A stretch of 35,916 nt of DNA from Ignavibacteria bacterium (GTDB lineage Bacteria; Bacteroidota; Ignavibacteria; UBA10030; F1-140-MAGs086), in the NCBI GenBank assembly GCA_016873775.1, contig VGWC01000022.1, positions 1-35,916 on the forward strand. The letters run 5' to 3'. Shown here piece after piece: positions 7,526-16,676 of the stretch (the stretch's first letter is position 1; the number at the start of each line of letters is the position of its first letter). Below the pieces are notes generated by a model. The model searched no databases. It saw only the letters and a program-made list of their open reading frames with translations, and was not told the DNA's origin. A program made the translations under genes and the position numbers.

Positions 7526-8944
7526 TTATCCTTTCTTTTGTATCGTTGTTCGTTCAACTATCGTTGCACTCATTTCTGCTTCTGCAACAAGATTTCCATC
7601 AACAATTGCTTTCCCTTTCATAACACATATTTTACTCCTTCGATTGATAATTTCCATTTCTAAAATCAATTGGTCGCCAGGGACAACGGGACGACGGAAT
7701 TTCACATTGTTCAACGAAGTAAAATACATCAGTTTTCCATCCGGATTATCAACGCCGTTCAGCATTAATATTCCTCCCGTTTGCGCCATCGCTTCAATAA
7801 TTAATACTCCCGGCATTACCGGTTGTCCTGGAAAATGTCCCTGAAAAAATTCTTCGTTGCACGTAACGTTTTTTATACCGACAATTTTTTCATCCAACTG
7901 AAAATCAATGATTTTATCTACGAGTAAAAACGGATACCGATGCGGAAGGATGCGTTGAATTGCGTTATTATCAAATACAATTCCTCGCGTTGTATCAAAC
8001 TGATATTTCTTGACAAGTTTATTTTGTACATATAATTTCCGAATCTTTTTTGCAAACTCGATATTGCTGGCATGTCCCGGACGAGCAGCAAGTATTTGTG
8101 CTTTCATCGGTGCACCGATTAACGCTAAATCTCCAACTAAATCAAGTAATTTGTGACGCGCGGGTTCATTAGTGAATAAAAGTTCTTTTCCGTTCAATGT
8201 TCCTGTGTTCCCCAACAAAATGGATTCCCGTATTCCTAATTTTTCTGAAATACGCTCCACTTCTTCTTTGGATAGCGGAGGGTCAACAACAACAATGGCA
8301 TTATCCAAATTTCCGCCGCGAATCAATCCCGCATCGTGCAACGCTTCCACTTCGTGCAAAAAACAAAACGTACGCGCAGGAGAAAACTCTGTTACAAACT
8401 CTTTCTCCATATCGAACATTCCGGTATGCTGACTCCCTAATACAGGACTGTTGTAATCAATCACCACCGTAACACGATAATCATCAGTCGGCAATGCTAC
8501 AATATCAACGCCTTTTTGTTCATTCACGTAACGAACAGTTTGGTCAATAATCAAATAATCTTTCAGAGCCGATTGTTTTTCAATTCCGGCTTCAAGAATT
8601 TTTTCCACAAAAACTTTGGAACTTCCGTCACAAATCGGCGGCTCGATATTATCCAGTTCAATGATAATATTATCAATTTGCAATCCTACAAACGCCGCAA
8701 GCACGTGTTCTACGGTATGAACTTTTGCTTGTCCAAGTTGAATCGTTGTCCCACGCGCAACTTCAACGACATAATCTACAAGCGCGGGAATTTCCGGAAA
8801 ACCTTCCAAATCTACGCGCCGAAAACGTATGCCCGTGTTTTCTAACGACGGTAACATTTTCATTGTTGTATCTACACCTGTATGTAATCCCACGCCGGAA
8901 ATTATTACAGGTTGCTTGATTGTTTGTTGGTGCGACTGAAGCAT
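7526..8944 (-). CDS. lpxC/fabZ: Bifunctional LpxC-FabZ: UDP-3-O-acyl-GlcNAc deacetylase / 3-hydroxyacyl-ACP dehydratase
   Basis: This is a single 472-residue fusion. Residues 1 to about 310 are LpxC, the zinc deacetylase that commits the cell to lipid A synthesis. It has GVGLHTG near the start, the zinc motif HTVEHVLAAF, and ARHKLLDLVGDLALIG carrying the second His and Asp. Residues about 325-472 are FabZ, the fatty-acid-cycle dehydratase. It has ILPHRYPFLLVDKII, then QGHFPGQPVMPGVLIIEAMAQ with the catalytic His and Glu. The fusion is known from Bacteroidota and relatives and supports the lineage call. It joins the branch point between lipid A and phospholipid synthesis in one polypeptide. 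It lies between lpxD and lpxA. Confidence 0.96.
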   Translation of the reverse strand: MLQSHQQTIKQPVIISGVGLHTGVDTTMKMLPSLENTGIRFRRVDLEGFPEIPALVDYVVEVARGTTIQLGQAKVHTVEHVLAAFVGLQIDNIIIELDNIEPPICDGSSKVFVEKILEAGIEKQSALKDYLIIDQTVRYVNEQKGVDIVALPTDDYRVTVVIDYNSPVLGSQHTGMFDMEKEFVTEFSPARTFCFLHEVEALHDAGLIRGGNLDNAIVVVDPPLSKEEVERISEKLGIRESILLGNTGTLNGKELLFTNEPARHKLLDLVGDLALIGAPMKAQILAARPGHASNIEFAKKIRKLYVQNKLVKKYQFDTTRGIVFDNNAIQRILPHRYPFLLVDKIIDFQLDEKIVGIKNVTCNEEFFQGHFPGQPVMPGVLIIEAMAQTGGILMLNGVDNPDGKLMYFTSLNNVKFRRPVVPGDQLILEMEIINRRSKICVMKGKAIVDGNLVAEAEMSATIVERTTIQKKG

Positions 8945-9012
8945 TCGAATGTGGAATTTCTGTGATGAATATGTTGTTGGATGTTCTATTCGGAATCAGT
9001 ATTTCAAGATTA

Positions 9013-10044
9013 CTAAATGATTGTTGCTATTTTTTTCTTAAGTTCTTCCACTTCCTTAATCAATGAAGGAACCTGTCGAAGTGACACTTCCAATCGTTTT
9101 GCCACAGTATGTTCTTTTGCAGGATATCCTGAAAATATCTTTCCCGAAGTTGTTATTGGTTTTGTTACACCGGATTGCGCGCCGATCGTTGTTCGTTCCT
9201 CAATTTCAATATGTCCTGCAATTCCAACTTGTCCTCCAATAACACAATGCTTTCCAATTTTCGTACTTCCGGAAATTCCCGTTTGTGCAGCAATAACCGT
9301 GTGTTCTCCCACTATTACATTATGTGCAATTTGAATGAGATTATCCAACTTTGTTCCAGATTTAATGCGCGTATCTCCAAGCGTTGCTCTGTCAATAGCA
9401 CAATTCGCACCGATTTCTACATCGTCTTCAATAACAACTCTTCCTACTTGCGGAATTTTTTTCAATGAACCATCTTCATTCGGAACAAAACCAAATCCGT
9501 CGCTTCCGATAACTGTCCCCGAATGAAGAATCACGCGTTTTCCGATTTCCGTTTTCTCGCGAATCGAAATGTTCGAATATAAATAACTTTGCTCACCGAT
9601 ACGCACATCGTCTTCTAACACCGTATGCGATAAAATCGTAACATCGTTTCCAATATCGCAACGCTCGCCAATGACAACGTATGCGCCGATACTAACATTT
9701 TTTCCAATCGTTGTATCATTACCAATAATAGACGTAGGATGAATTTCTCTTTTCTCTTGCTGAATCGAAGTATGAAAAAGTTCAACGACGCGAAGAAACG
9801 CACGATACGGTTCGTCAACTTTCACAAACGTACACGCAATTCCTTCTGTTTGAAACGAACGCGAAACAATAATTGCCGCCGCCTTGGAAAACGCTATATA
9901 TTTTTCATATTTCGAATTTCCGACAAACGAAATTTCATTTTCTTTTGCGTCTTCAATTTTGGCGATGTTGCATATTTCAAGTTCGCCGTCTCCTACAACT
10001 TCGCCGCTTATTGTAGCCGCAATTTCTTCAACGGTCAATTTCAT
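9013..10044 (-). CDS. lpxD: UDP-3-O-(3-hydroxyacyl)glucosamine N-acyltransferase LpxD
   Basis: LpxD adds the N-linked acyl chain in the third step of lipid A synthesis. The 343-residue protein has the N-terminal uridine-binding domain ([22 protein letters not shown], then [14 protein letters not shown]). A long hexapeptide-repeat beta-helix follows, including [26 protein letters not shown] and [26 protein letters not shown] with the catalytic His region. The C-terminal helix is [23 protein letters not shown]. The start overlaps the stop of the preceding OmpH-like gene by 4 bases, so the genes are translationally coupled. Confidence 0.96.
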   Translation of the reverse strand: MKLTVEEIAATISGEVVGDGELEICNIAKIEDAKENEISFVGNSKYEKYIAFSKAAAIIVSRSFQTEGIACTFVKVDEPYRAFLRVVELFHTSIQQEKREIHPTSIIGNDTTIGKNVSIGAYVVIGERCDIGNDVTILSHTVLEDDVRIGEQSYLYSNISIREKTEIGKRVILHSGTVIGSDGFGFVPNEDGSLKKIPQVGRVVIEDDVEIGANCAIDRATLGDTRIKSGTKLDNLIQIAHNVIVGEHTVIAAQTGISGSTKIGKHCVIGGQVGIAGHIEIEERTTIGAQSGVTKPITTSGKIFSGYPAKEHTVAKRLEVSLRQVPSLIKEVEELKKKIATII

Positions 10045-10559
10045 TTTCCGTATTGCTTCAGTCGCTCCAATACCTTTTCCGTTAAATCGTATTTTTCGCG
10101 AGAGTATAACAACAGAATTTCTCCGCTCTTATCGAAGATGTAATCATAATTATCTTCGTCCGCAATTTCCTTCAACACTTTAAATACTTTATTTTGAATC
10201 GGTTTCATCAACTCATTTTGCTTCGAGTACAATTCTCCTTGCGGTGAAAATTTCTTGCTTCGAAAATCCATTATGGACTTTTCCATCTGCGAGAGTTCCT
10301 TTTCCATTTCGGAACGTGTTTGTTCGGTTAGCACTAACCGTCTCTTGTCGTACTCTTCATACTTTTTTTGCCATTCGCTTTGCATAAACTGCAACGAATC
10401 CTGCCATTGTTGTGATATCGCATCAAATTGTCGCTGCACATCTTGCGCTTCGGGCAATTTTTCCATAATTGCCTTTAAGTTGATATAACCAACTTTTGTT
10501 TGCGAAAACGAAATTGATGAACAAATAATTACCGCACAAATTACAATGATTCTTCTCAT
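10041..10559 (-). CDS. OmpH/Skp-family periplasmic chaperone (second copy of a tandem pair)
   Basis: This 172-residue protein has a signal peptide ([19 protein letters not shown]) followed by [24 protein letters not shown], the conserved start of OmpH/Skp proteins. A long, charged coiled-coil region spans roughly 50-125. The C-terminus [32 protein letters not shown] forms the trimerisation core in this family. Skp holds unfolded outer-membrane proteins on their way to BamA. The neighbouring upstream gene is a paralogue with the same PEAQD and FDK landmarks, so this is a tandem duplication. The stop overlaps the lpxD start by 4 bases. Confidence 0.9.
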   Translation of the reverse strand: MRRIIVICAVIICSSISFSQTKVGYINLKAIMEKLPEAQDVQRQFDAISQQWQDSLQFMQSEWQKKYEEYDKRRLVLTEQTRSEMEKELSQMEKSIMDFRSKKFSPQGELYSKQNELMKPIQNKVFKVLKEIADEDNYDYIFDKSGEILLLYSREKYDLTEKVLERLKQYGK

Positions 10560-10590
10560 AATTTTTTCTTAAAAAAATAATACAATAATA

Positions 10591-10618
10591 TGCTGATTGC
10601 TAACTGCTAACTTCTTAC
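10591..10618. repeat. Degenerate 7-bp tandem tract (4 units)
   Basis: The units are TGCTGAT, TGCTAAC, TGCTAAC and TTCTTAC. It fills the short gap between the two OmpH/Skp genes and runs into the stop codon of the upstream one. Read on the other strand it gives GTTAGCA units like those of the tracts at 1793 and 24105. Confidence 0.6.
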
Positions 10619-11148
10619 TTTCCTCTTTTCAATTTCGAAAGCACATCAAACGTTACATCAAACGTACTTTCTCCATACAATAAAAACTGTATTTGCTCGT
10701 TCTTATCAAAGACGAAGGTAAATTTCTGCTCTTTGGCAACTTGTTCAATCGCTTTTAAGATTTTTTCTTTGATAGGAGTAAGTAATTTATCGCGCTGTTT
10801 TTCCAACTCGCCTTCTTGTCCGAGTTTTTGCTGACGAAAATCGTACGCTTTTTGTTCCAATTCTAATAATTCTTGTTGCGCGGTTTTCTTCGCATCTTCC
10901 GTCATCAATACAGATTTCTTCTGATATTCCTGCAATTTATCTTGATACGATTTATTGATTTTATCGAATTCATCTTGCCATTGTTTTCCCAACAACTCAA
11001 GTTTCTTTTGTGCGTCTTGCGCTTCCGGATATTCATCCAATATTTTTGCGGAATTCACATACGCAATTTTTTGCGTTTGCGAATACGTCGTTCTAAACAA
11101 GAACAACGAAATAACGAATAATGTAATTATGATGTGAATGTGTTTCAC
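10615..11148 (-). CDS. OmpH/Skp-family periplasmic chaperone (first copy)
   Basis: This 177-residue protein has the signal peptide HIHIIITLFVISLFLFRTTYS, then QKIAYVNSAKILDEYPEAQDAQKKLE, a coiled coil from about 50 to 130, and KFTFVFDKNEQIQFLLYGESTFDVT. The architecture matches the following OmpH-like gene. The start codon is GTG (11148-11146) with GGAG a few bases upstream. It follows bamA after 99 bases that include a 7-bp tandem tract. The order bamA-skp-skp-lpxD places outer-membrane protein chaperones beside the insertion machine and lipid A genes, as is usual in this lineage. Confidence 0.9.
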   Translation of the reverse strand: MKHIHIIITLFVISLFLFRTTYSQTQKIAYVNSAKILDEYPEAQDAQKKLELLGKQWQDEFDKINKSYQDKLQEYQKKSVLMTEDAKKTAQQELLELEQKAYDFRQQKLGQEGELEKQRDKLLTPIKEKILKAIEQVAKEQKFTFVFDKNEQIQFLLYGESTFDVTFDVLSKLKRGK

Positions 11149-11205
11149 GATTGCTCCAATGTTTTTATGATGAAATAAATTATTTAAAAACTCTAAACGT
11201 AATCA

Positions 11206-11247
11206 AACTTCCCACTTTCCACTTTCCACTGTATACTATCCACTATC
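11206..11247. repeat. Degenerate 7-bp tandem tract (6 units)
   Basis: The units are AACTTCC, CACTTTC, CACTTTC, CACTGTA, TACTATC and CACTATC. The tract abuts the bamA stop codon (11248) and lies in the bamA-skp gap. It is the longest of the five such tracts in the window. Confidence 0.65.
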
Positions 11248-13641
11248 TTAAAATCCTCTTCCGAACACAAAATGAAATTTCCATTTTTCCGGTTTTCCAT
11301 CGGGAATTCCTTTCGGTCCATACGCATCATCAAATCCATAGCCATAATCGAATCCTAACATTCCAATCGGAAGAACTAAAATGCGCGCACCAAAACCTGC
11401 AGAACGTTTCAAACCAAACACATCAACTTCCGACGAATTTGCCCACACATTTCCGCCTTCCGCAAACAAGAGAAAATACAACGGCATAGGATTAATTGAT
11501 AATGCAAAGCGAAGTTCAATAGAATTTTTGATATAAATTTTTCCTCCTGTGTTCTGTCCTTTACTTGTTTGTGGTCCAACTGTTCTATCGTCATATCCGC
11601 GCAACTGCGTCGTGGAAAAATAGCCGATACCTGTTCCTCCCATAAAAAATAATTCAATCGGCGGAACCAACGACGCATTTTCTCCCGGCACGATATATCC
11701 CGAGTGCATTGCAGAGTACAGGACAACCCGATTCGTACTAAACAACGGAAGATATTTTTCTCCTGAAAAAATCCATTTCTGAAAATAGGTTTTCTCGGAT
11801 TGAGGAAATGTTCGCACAACACGAGAAAGTTCGTACGAAAGTGAAAAGTTTGAACCTACTGATGGGAATATTGGACTATCTGTACTGTTTCTGGAAAATG
11901 CTTGCGAAAGTGAAATCTGTGTGGTTTTTCCTTCGTTGTAATAATTTGCACCGTTAAGAACATTATTCTGTTGAAACCGAACATTCCAATCGCCACGGAA
12001 AAAATCATCAGGCCATTTTAATCGTCTTCCAATTCTTCCGCTTACTCCAGTTTGTTGTAAATCAAAAACATACTGCTGTCGTGTATCGAAAATACTGAAT
12101 CCCACTAACGTTGGCGTATCGTATAACCACGGTTCAGTAAAATTCAACGAAAAAGTACGAAACCGATTTCCTTGACCAAATTGCCATTCAAAGTTCAATA
12201 TTTGTCCCGCACCTCCTGCAAGCGGGTCGCGAAGGGAAAAATTATTTATCGTAAAACCAATTGCTCCCGTTGCGCCAAATGCTTCACTATAACCTACTGA
12301 AGCATTCACTTCGTCACTGGATTTTTCTTCAACTTCGAAAAATAAATTCACTGTTTTATTATTCACAAGACGATAATCAGGACGCAATTTTTCCGGGTTG
12401 AAATAATTCAGTTGTTGAAGTTGTCGCAAACTACGGATGATTGCTGCGCGGTTAAACTTTTCTCCCGGAAGTGTATACAACTCACGGCGAATAACATTAT
12501 CCTGCGTTTTTGTATTGCCAACAATGGAAACATCGCCGTTCATAAATTGATTTCTCTCTCCGACGCGAATCGTAATATCTATCGAATCTGCACTAATCTT
12601 TTTTTCTTCCGGTTCAGCAGAAAACATCAAGTATCCGTTATCAAGATACAACGAAGCAACGTCCGTTTGGTCTTGATTGCTTCGTAAATTTTGTTCAAAC
12701 TTTTCTACGTTATAAATATCGCCGTTATTGAAACCGAGACGCGTATTCAATTCCTCATTCGTATAAACAGTATTCCCTTCCCACGAAATGTTTCGCACTA
12801 TGTACTGCGGTCCTTCATAAACATTGAGAAATATTTCCATCGTTTCATCTTCGCGTAAGTACGTTATCGAATCCGAAAGAAACTGAAAATCTTTAAATCC
12901 ATTCTTTCGGTAGAACGCAATCAGTTTCTGTTTATCTTCTTCAAATTTCTTTTTATCGAATTTCGCGCTCTGCCAGAACTTCCACCAAACGCTTTCATTC
13001 GTTTCAGAAAATTCCGATTTCAATTCATCGTCTTCATATTGTTCGTTTCCACTGAAATCAATTTTCTCAACACTTACTTCCGCTCCTTCGTCAATTGTCA
13101 ATTTCAACACTGCGCGTTTTCTTGCCAATGAATCACTCATCTCCACAGAAGACTGAATCTCGGTAAAATTGTACCCTTTCTCGGCGTATTCTTTTTTCAA
13201 CTTCTTGATTGCCTTCGAAATTTTTTGCGGCGAGAGCAATTCATTTTTCGAAAACTCAAGTTTTTTCTCAATATCTTCTTCGTTGAACTCATCGTTGCCA
13301 GTAATTTCCACACGTTCAAATCGAGGATATTCTTCAACAACAATAAGCAAATATATTCCATCGTTCACAATATTTTCCGAAAAAATTTGCACGTCGGAAA
13401 ACACATTCAGCGACCATAAACGCATTGCTGCTGTTCGTAACGCTTCGCCCGGAACGGAAATCGTATCGCCGATATTAAATCCAGAATTGCCAATGAGCGC
13501 CGAAGGTTCTGCTGTGTGCGTTCCTTCCACAGAAATTCCAAGTATAACGTATTGCTGCGGAGTTTGTTTTTGTGAAAACACAAACTCCGTACAGCAAAAC
13601 ATCACGAGCGATAATCTTAAAAGAAAAAAAGAAATTTTCAT
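11248..13641 (-). CDS. bamA: Outer membrane protein assembly factor BamA
   Basis: BamA is the Omp85 protein that inserts beta-barrel proteins into the outer membrane. The 797-residue protein has a signal peptide (MKISFFLLRLSLVMFCCTEFVFS). About five POTRA repeats follow over residues 30-430, recognisable from VEITGNDEFNEEDIEKKLEF, KIDFSGNEQYEDDELKSEF, NISWEGNTVYTNEELNTRL and VSIVGNTKTQDNVIRREL. The C-terminal half is a 16-strand barrel. The loop-6 motif appears as LRGYDDRTVGP, and the last residues KWKFHFVFGRGF end in the aromatic residue expected of outer-membrane barrels. The start overlaps the uppS stop by 4 bases. Confidence 0.96.
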   Translation of the reverse strand: MKISFFLLRLSLVMFCCTEFVFSQKQTPQQYVILGISVEGTHTAEPSALIGNSGFNIGDTISVPGEALRTAAMRLWSLNVFSDVQIFSENIVNDGIYLLIVVEEYPRFERVEITGNDEFNEEDIEKKLEFSKNELLSPQKISKAIKKLKKEYAEKGYNFTEIQSSVEMSDSLARKRAVLKLTIDEGAEVSVEKIDFSGNEQYEDDELKSEFSETNESVWWKFWQSAKFDKKKFEEDKQKLIAFYRKNGFKDFQFLSDSITYLREDETMEIFLNVYEGPQYIVRNISWEGNTVYTNEELNTRLGFNNGDIYNVEKFEQNLRSNQDQTDVASLYLDNGYLMFSAEPEEKKISADSIDITIRVGERNQFMNGDVSIVGNTKTQDNVIRRELYTLPGEKFNRAAIIRSLRQLQQLNYFNPEKLRPDYRLVNNKTVNLFFEVEEKSSDEVNASVGYSEAFGATGAIGFTINNFSLRDPLAGGAGQILNFEWQFGQGNRFRTFSLNFTEPWLYDTPTLVGFSIFDTRQQYVFDLQQTGVSGRIGRRLKWPDDFFRGDWNVRFQQNNVLNGANYYNEGKTTQISLSQAFSRNSTDSPIFPSVGSNFSLSYELSRVVRTFPQSEKTYFQKWIFSGEKYLPLFSTNRVVLYSAMHSGYIVPGENASLVPPIELFFMGGTGIGYFSTTQLRGYDDRTVGPQTSKGQNTGGKIYIKNSIELRFALSINPMPLYFLLFAEGGNVWANSSEVDVFGLKRSAGFGARILVLPIGMLGFDYGYGFDDAYGPKGIPDGKPEKWKFHFVFGRGF

Positions 13642-14468
13642 TTTCGTGTTCGTTTCCTTGTTAGCAATGAAACAATATTACGTTGTATTACGGATTTTTT
13701 TTGCACTTGTTCGCTTGTCATTCCGAATCGTCGTTCGCGATGCTGAAAATCTTTAATCGCTGTGTATAATTCTTCTCTGCGAAATTGGGGCCAATACAAT
13801 GGACTAACGTAGAGTTCCGCGTATGCAATTTGCCAAAGAAGAAAATTACTCACGCGCATATCTCCTCCCGTACGAATTAACAAATCGGGTTCGGGAATTT
13901 CTTTCGTCGAAAGAAATTGAGAAATCGTTTTTTCAGAAATAGTTTCGGGCGTGAGACGATGCTGAATGATTTCTTCCGCAATATGTTTCACTGCGTTCGT
14001 AATATCCCATCGTCCGCTGTAACTGAGTGCAAGCGTGAGCGTCAATCCTGTGTTGTGTTGTGTTTTTTCCGTTGCATCTGCTAATTCAGCCTGAATTTCA
14101 CGAGGCAAATTTTCTATTTCTCCAATACTTTTCATTCGCACATTATTTTTATGCAGTTTATCCGTTTCATCACGAATGGCACTCAACAGTAAACGCATCA
14201 GTAACGAAACTTCATCGCGCGGACGTTTCCAGTTTTCCGTAGAAAATGCGTACAGCGTCAGAAATTTCACTCCCAATTGCCCGCACACTTCAACGGTATC
14301 TCGCACTGATTCTACACCTTCTTTATGACCTGCAATGCGAGGAAGTCCATGTTCCTTCGCCCAACGACCATTGCCATCCATAATGATTGCAATATGAGCA
14401 GGGATGGTTCCGTTTGTCTTCAACTCGAGTTGAAGAACGTCATCGTGTTTATTCTTTTTTGAAGACAA
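13638..14468 (-). CDS. uppS: Undecaprenyl diphosphate synthase (cis-prenyltransferase)
   Basis: UppS makes the C55 lipid carrier for peptidoglycan and surface polysaccharides from farnesyl diphosphate and isopentenyl diphosphate. The 276-residue protein has the signatures IIMDGNGRWAKEHGLPRIAGHKEG (metal-binding Asp and substrate site), FLTLYAFSTENWKRP, PDLLIRTGGDMRVSNFLLWQIAYAELY and PLYWPQF. The start codon is TTG at 14468-14466; there is no in-frame ATG before the catalytic motif and no obvious Shine-Dalgarno sequence. It is the first gene of the envelope block and lies just downstream of the rpsT terminator. Confidence 0.95.
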   Translation of the reverse strand: MSSKKNKHDDVLQLELKTNGTIPAHIAIIMDGNGRWAKEHGLPRIAGHKEGVESVRDTVEVCGQLGVKFLTLYAFSTENWKRPRDEVSLLMRLLLSAIRDETDKLHKNNVRMKSIGEIENLPREIQAELADATEKTQHNTGLTLTLALSYSGRWDITNAVKHIAEEIIQHRLTPETISEKTISQFLSTKEIPEPDLLIRTGGDMRVSNFLLWQIAYAELYVSPLYWPQFRREELYTAIKDFQHRERRFGMTSEQVQKKSVIQRNIVSLLTRKRTRK

Positions 14469-14488
14469 GGTGCAAGTAAGAATGTGAA

Positions 14489-14529
14489 AGAAAAAAATAG
14501 AAAAACGGAGAATAGGAAGGTATTCTCCG
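14489..14529 (-). terminator. Intrinsic terminator after rpsT
   Basis: CGGAGAATA (14506-14514), 6-base loop, TATTCTCCG (14521-14529): a perfect 9-bp stem. On the - strand it is followed by a T-rich run (the A runs at 14490-14505). It lies about 70 bases after the rpsT stop. Confidence 0.85.
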
Positions 14530-14599
14530 CTTGCGAATCATTGCGCAAAATTCTGTTTCCCTTTCTAACAAAGGAATACAGATTTTCGTTCTCTGAAAC

Positions 14600-14854
14600 T
14601 TATGGTAATGTTTTTACAAACTTTGAAAGTTTCGATTTTTGATTTGCGGCTTTATTTTTATGAATAATTCCCTTTGACGCCATTTTATCAAGAACTTTTA
14701 TGGATTCTTTGAAAATCGGTTCGCCATCGGTTTTATTTTTTGCCACACGGACTTTTTTAATTGCTGTCTTTAATACTGTGTTTAATATTCTGTTATGCGC
14801 TCGCCGTTTTATAGCTTGACGCGCCGCTTTTTTTGCTGATGGATGATTTGCCAT
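14600..14854 (-). CDS. rpsT: Small ribosomal subunit protein bS20
   Basis: This 84-residue, very basic protein starts MANHPSAKKAARQAIKRRAHN and continues LNTVLKTAIKKVR, then KVLDKMASKGIIHKNKAANQKSKLSKFV. These are the landmarks of S20, which binds 16S rRNA early in 30S assembly. It is a single-gene unit: a terminator lies on each side (14489-14529 after it, 14941-14980 before it), and a promoter-like sequence is just upstream. The leader is A-rich with no Shine-Dalgarno sequence. Confidence 0.97.
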   Translation of the reverse strand: MANHPSAKKAARQAIKRRAHNRILNTVLKTAIKKVRVAKNKTDGEPIFKESIKVLDKMASKGIIHKNKAANQKSKLSKFVKTLP

Positions 14855-14890
14855 TCTATATTTTTTTGTTTGTTAAAAAAATTCGTGATG

Positions 14891-14919
14891 AATATACTGA
14901 ATCACTTATTGAAGAACAA
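14891..14919 (-). promoter_or_regulatory. Possible promoter of rpsT
   Basis: On the - strand TTGTTC (14919-14914) and TATATT (14896-14891) are 17 bases apart, matching a housekeeping -35/-10 pair at 4 and 5 of 6 positions. Transcription would start near 14883, about 30 bases before the rpsT ATG and after the terminator of the preceding gene. This is pattern recognition only. Confidence 0.4.
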
Positions 14920-14940
14920 TTGAAACACGTCGTTCCCTAT

Positions 14941-14980
14941 AAAAAAAGAAAAGCAACATTACTGTATCAATGTTGCTTTT
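14941..14980 (-). terminator. Strong intrinsic terminator after the octaheme nitrite reductase gene
   Basis: AAAAGCAACATT (14949-14960), 8-base loop, AATGTTGCTTTT (14969-14980): a perfect 12-bp stem. On the - strand it runs into a T tract (A run 14941-14947 on the + strand). It starts 20 bases after the stop codon and marks the end of the respiratory island. Confidence 0.9.
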
Positions 14981-14999
14981 CGTTCTGAGGAAATAAAAA

Positions 15000-16616
15000 T
15001 TATTTTGCTTTTTTCTTCTCTGCTATCATATTCTCGATAAACTTAATTCCTTCTTGTGACTGTGTAATGGACTCCGTTAGTGATTTTCTCGCAAGTTCAG
15101 GGTTATGAAATCCATCGGAATTTTCTGCTGTCCACCATTCCCAAAGCGTATGAGATTGGTCGTGATACTTTCGCGAAAGAATTAACGCAGAATCCGTAAC
15201 ACCTATATCTTTTGCGCGTTGGTATGTATCAATAAACTGCCCAAGCCAAAATTCCGCTTTCCGCATTTTCCCGCGAATATAATTCTGCACAGCATCAATT
15301 TGATATTCTGCTTCCTTTTCTGTCCATTTATTATGGCAATTCAAACACGTCTCTTTCGTCATATAACGCGCACTTTTTTGTCCGTGCCACGTGTATGTTT
15401 TGTTTCCTTTTTTCACTTCTGGCATGTGACAATCTTTACATTCCACTCCCGCGCGTTCGTGTTTACTCATCCAAAATGTTTCCATTTCGGGATGTTGCAA
15501 TTTCGAAAGCGATGCTCCTGTAACTGAATGCTTGAAATCTTTGAACGAATACGATTCCATTTTTTTATTGTAATCCAAAACATTCACCCATGGAAAAATA
15601 TTTGTTCGCGAATCGTTATACTTAATTGCATTTCCTGTTTTTGGGTCGTGACCGGGATTGCAATTATATTCCACGTGACATTGGGCGCAACGAAGATTAG
15701 AATCTTTTTTATTTAATATTCCAATAGCGCGAAAATCACGGAACATTATTTTTTGCATCGTTACTTGTTTGCTTTTTTCTTTATCATACGGATATGTTCC
15801 TTCGCCTCTGTCAACTACCGCTTCAATCAACGCATCACGAACGACACGCGGTTGTGTTCCGTGCGGGTCGTGGCAATGAATACAACCAACGGGATTTTTA
15901 ATATCACGAGCCATTGCAACCACTTTCGATGTTCTCGACCATTGCGCTTCCGGCGCTGCATCTCCTTTATATTTCCATTTTAATATCTGATCTGTAGATT
16001 TACAACTCAAGCACGTCGGATTTGCCGCTGTTGCGCTTTGTGAAAGAAATACTTTTTGCGTATCCGAAGATGGCTCAGCATCGGTAATTAAATCCCAAAC
16101 GTTTCCTGTTTTAGTAACATATTCCCAACCCTTCAATTGAAATCTTCCTCCATACGCGCGGTCTATAATGTAATGGTCGGTTACCATAAATGCATGACTT
16201 CGCGGTTCATTATGTTCTTTCGTAAAACCATGCGGCATCATCAGTTTATCAAATGTTGGCGAGCGGCTCGTCGTGGATGCTTTCTCCAATCGCGCTTTCG
16301 ATTGCATATTCACGTGCATAAACGATTCGTATTGATCTTTATGACAACTTCCGCATTTACTCAACGATACATCCGTTATCGGTTTTTTCGATGCGTCTTC
16401 CAAATGTTGCGGCAAATCCGAATGACACGCAACGCAATTCATTTTTTCGTGCTTGCTTCCTTTCCGCAAGTCGGCAACTTCGGTATGACATTCGTAACAT
16501 TGTTTTGCATCCACTGCTTTTTCTTTTTGCGGCAACGAAGTAATATTTGTTACAAACATTGGCGTAAGGGATGCTACGATAATAATAAAAAGGGAAAGAA
16601 TTAGTATTCGTTTCAT
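15000..16616 (-). CDS. Octaheme cytochrome c nitrite reductase (ONR/TvNiR type, ammonia-forming)
   Basis: This 538-residue secreted protein with an N-terminal signal peptide or anchor (residues 1-25) has eight heme c sites. Seven are CXXCH: 40-44, 61-65, 88-92, 245-249, 310-314, 393-397 and 424-428. The fourth is CLSCK at 202-206, the lysine-ligated catalytic heme of NrfA-type nitrite reductases. PRSHAFMVTD (catalytic Arg139), CAQCHVEY (catalytic Tyr317) and the His386 of SKHERAGVECKDCHMP match the NrfA active site. The sequence EYNC places a Cys two residues after the catalytic Tyr, as in the Tyr-Cys crosslink of Thioalkalivibrio octaheme reductase. Three extra N-terminal hemes separate it from pentaheme NrfA, and the CXXCK heme separates it from hydroxylamine oxidoreductase. 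The predicted reaction is six-electron reduction of nitrite to ammonium. It is downstream of actF with no nrfH in view. Confidence 0.92.
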   Translation of the reverse strand: MKRILILSLFIIIVASLTPMFVTNITSLPQKEKAVDAKQCYECHTEVADLRKGSKHEKMNCVACHSDLPQHLEDASKKPITDVSLSKCGSCHKDQYESFMHVNMQSKARLEKASTTSRSPTFDKLMMPHGFTKEHNEPRSHAFMVTDHYIIDRAYGGRFQLKGWEYVTKTGNVWDLITDAEPSSDTQKVFLSQSATAANPTCLSCKSTDQILKWKYKGDAAPEAQWSRTSKVVAMARDIKNPVGCIHCHDPHGTQPRVVRDALIEAVVDRGEGTYPYDKEKSKQVTMQKIMFRDFRAIGILNKKDSNLRCAQCHVEYNCNPGHDPKTGNAIKYNDSRTNIFPWVNVLDYNKKMESYSFKDFKHSVTGASLSKLQHPEMETFWMSKHERAGVECKDCHMPEVKKGNKTYTWHGQKSARYMTKETCLNCHNKWTEKEAEYQIDAVQNYIRGKMRKAEFWLGQFIDTYQRAKDIGVTDSALILSRKYHDQSHTLWEWWTAENSDGFHNPELARKSLTESITQSQEGIKFIENMIAEKKKAK

Positions 16617-16676
16617 AGTTATATTGATTGTAAGGGTGAAAAATAGTTTTTTAAAAATTCTTTTGGTTTTTTTCTG

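Noticed and set aside
12412-12687. Many medium-length open frames opposite to or inside bamA, narG, narH and act genes
   Set aside because: They run antisense or out of frame to strongly conserved genes, show no recognisable domains and have biased composition typical of shadows.
15000-16616. Octaheme protein as a hydroxylamine oxidoreductase or as pentaheme NrfA
   Set aside because: Hydroxylamine oxidoreductases have CXXCH at all hemes; here heme 4 is CLSCK with NrfA-like Arg, Tyr and His contexts. NrfA has five hemes; here eight sites are counted.
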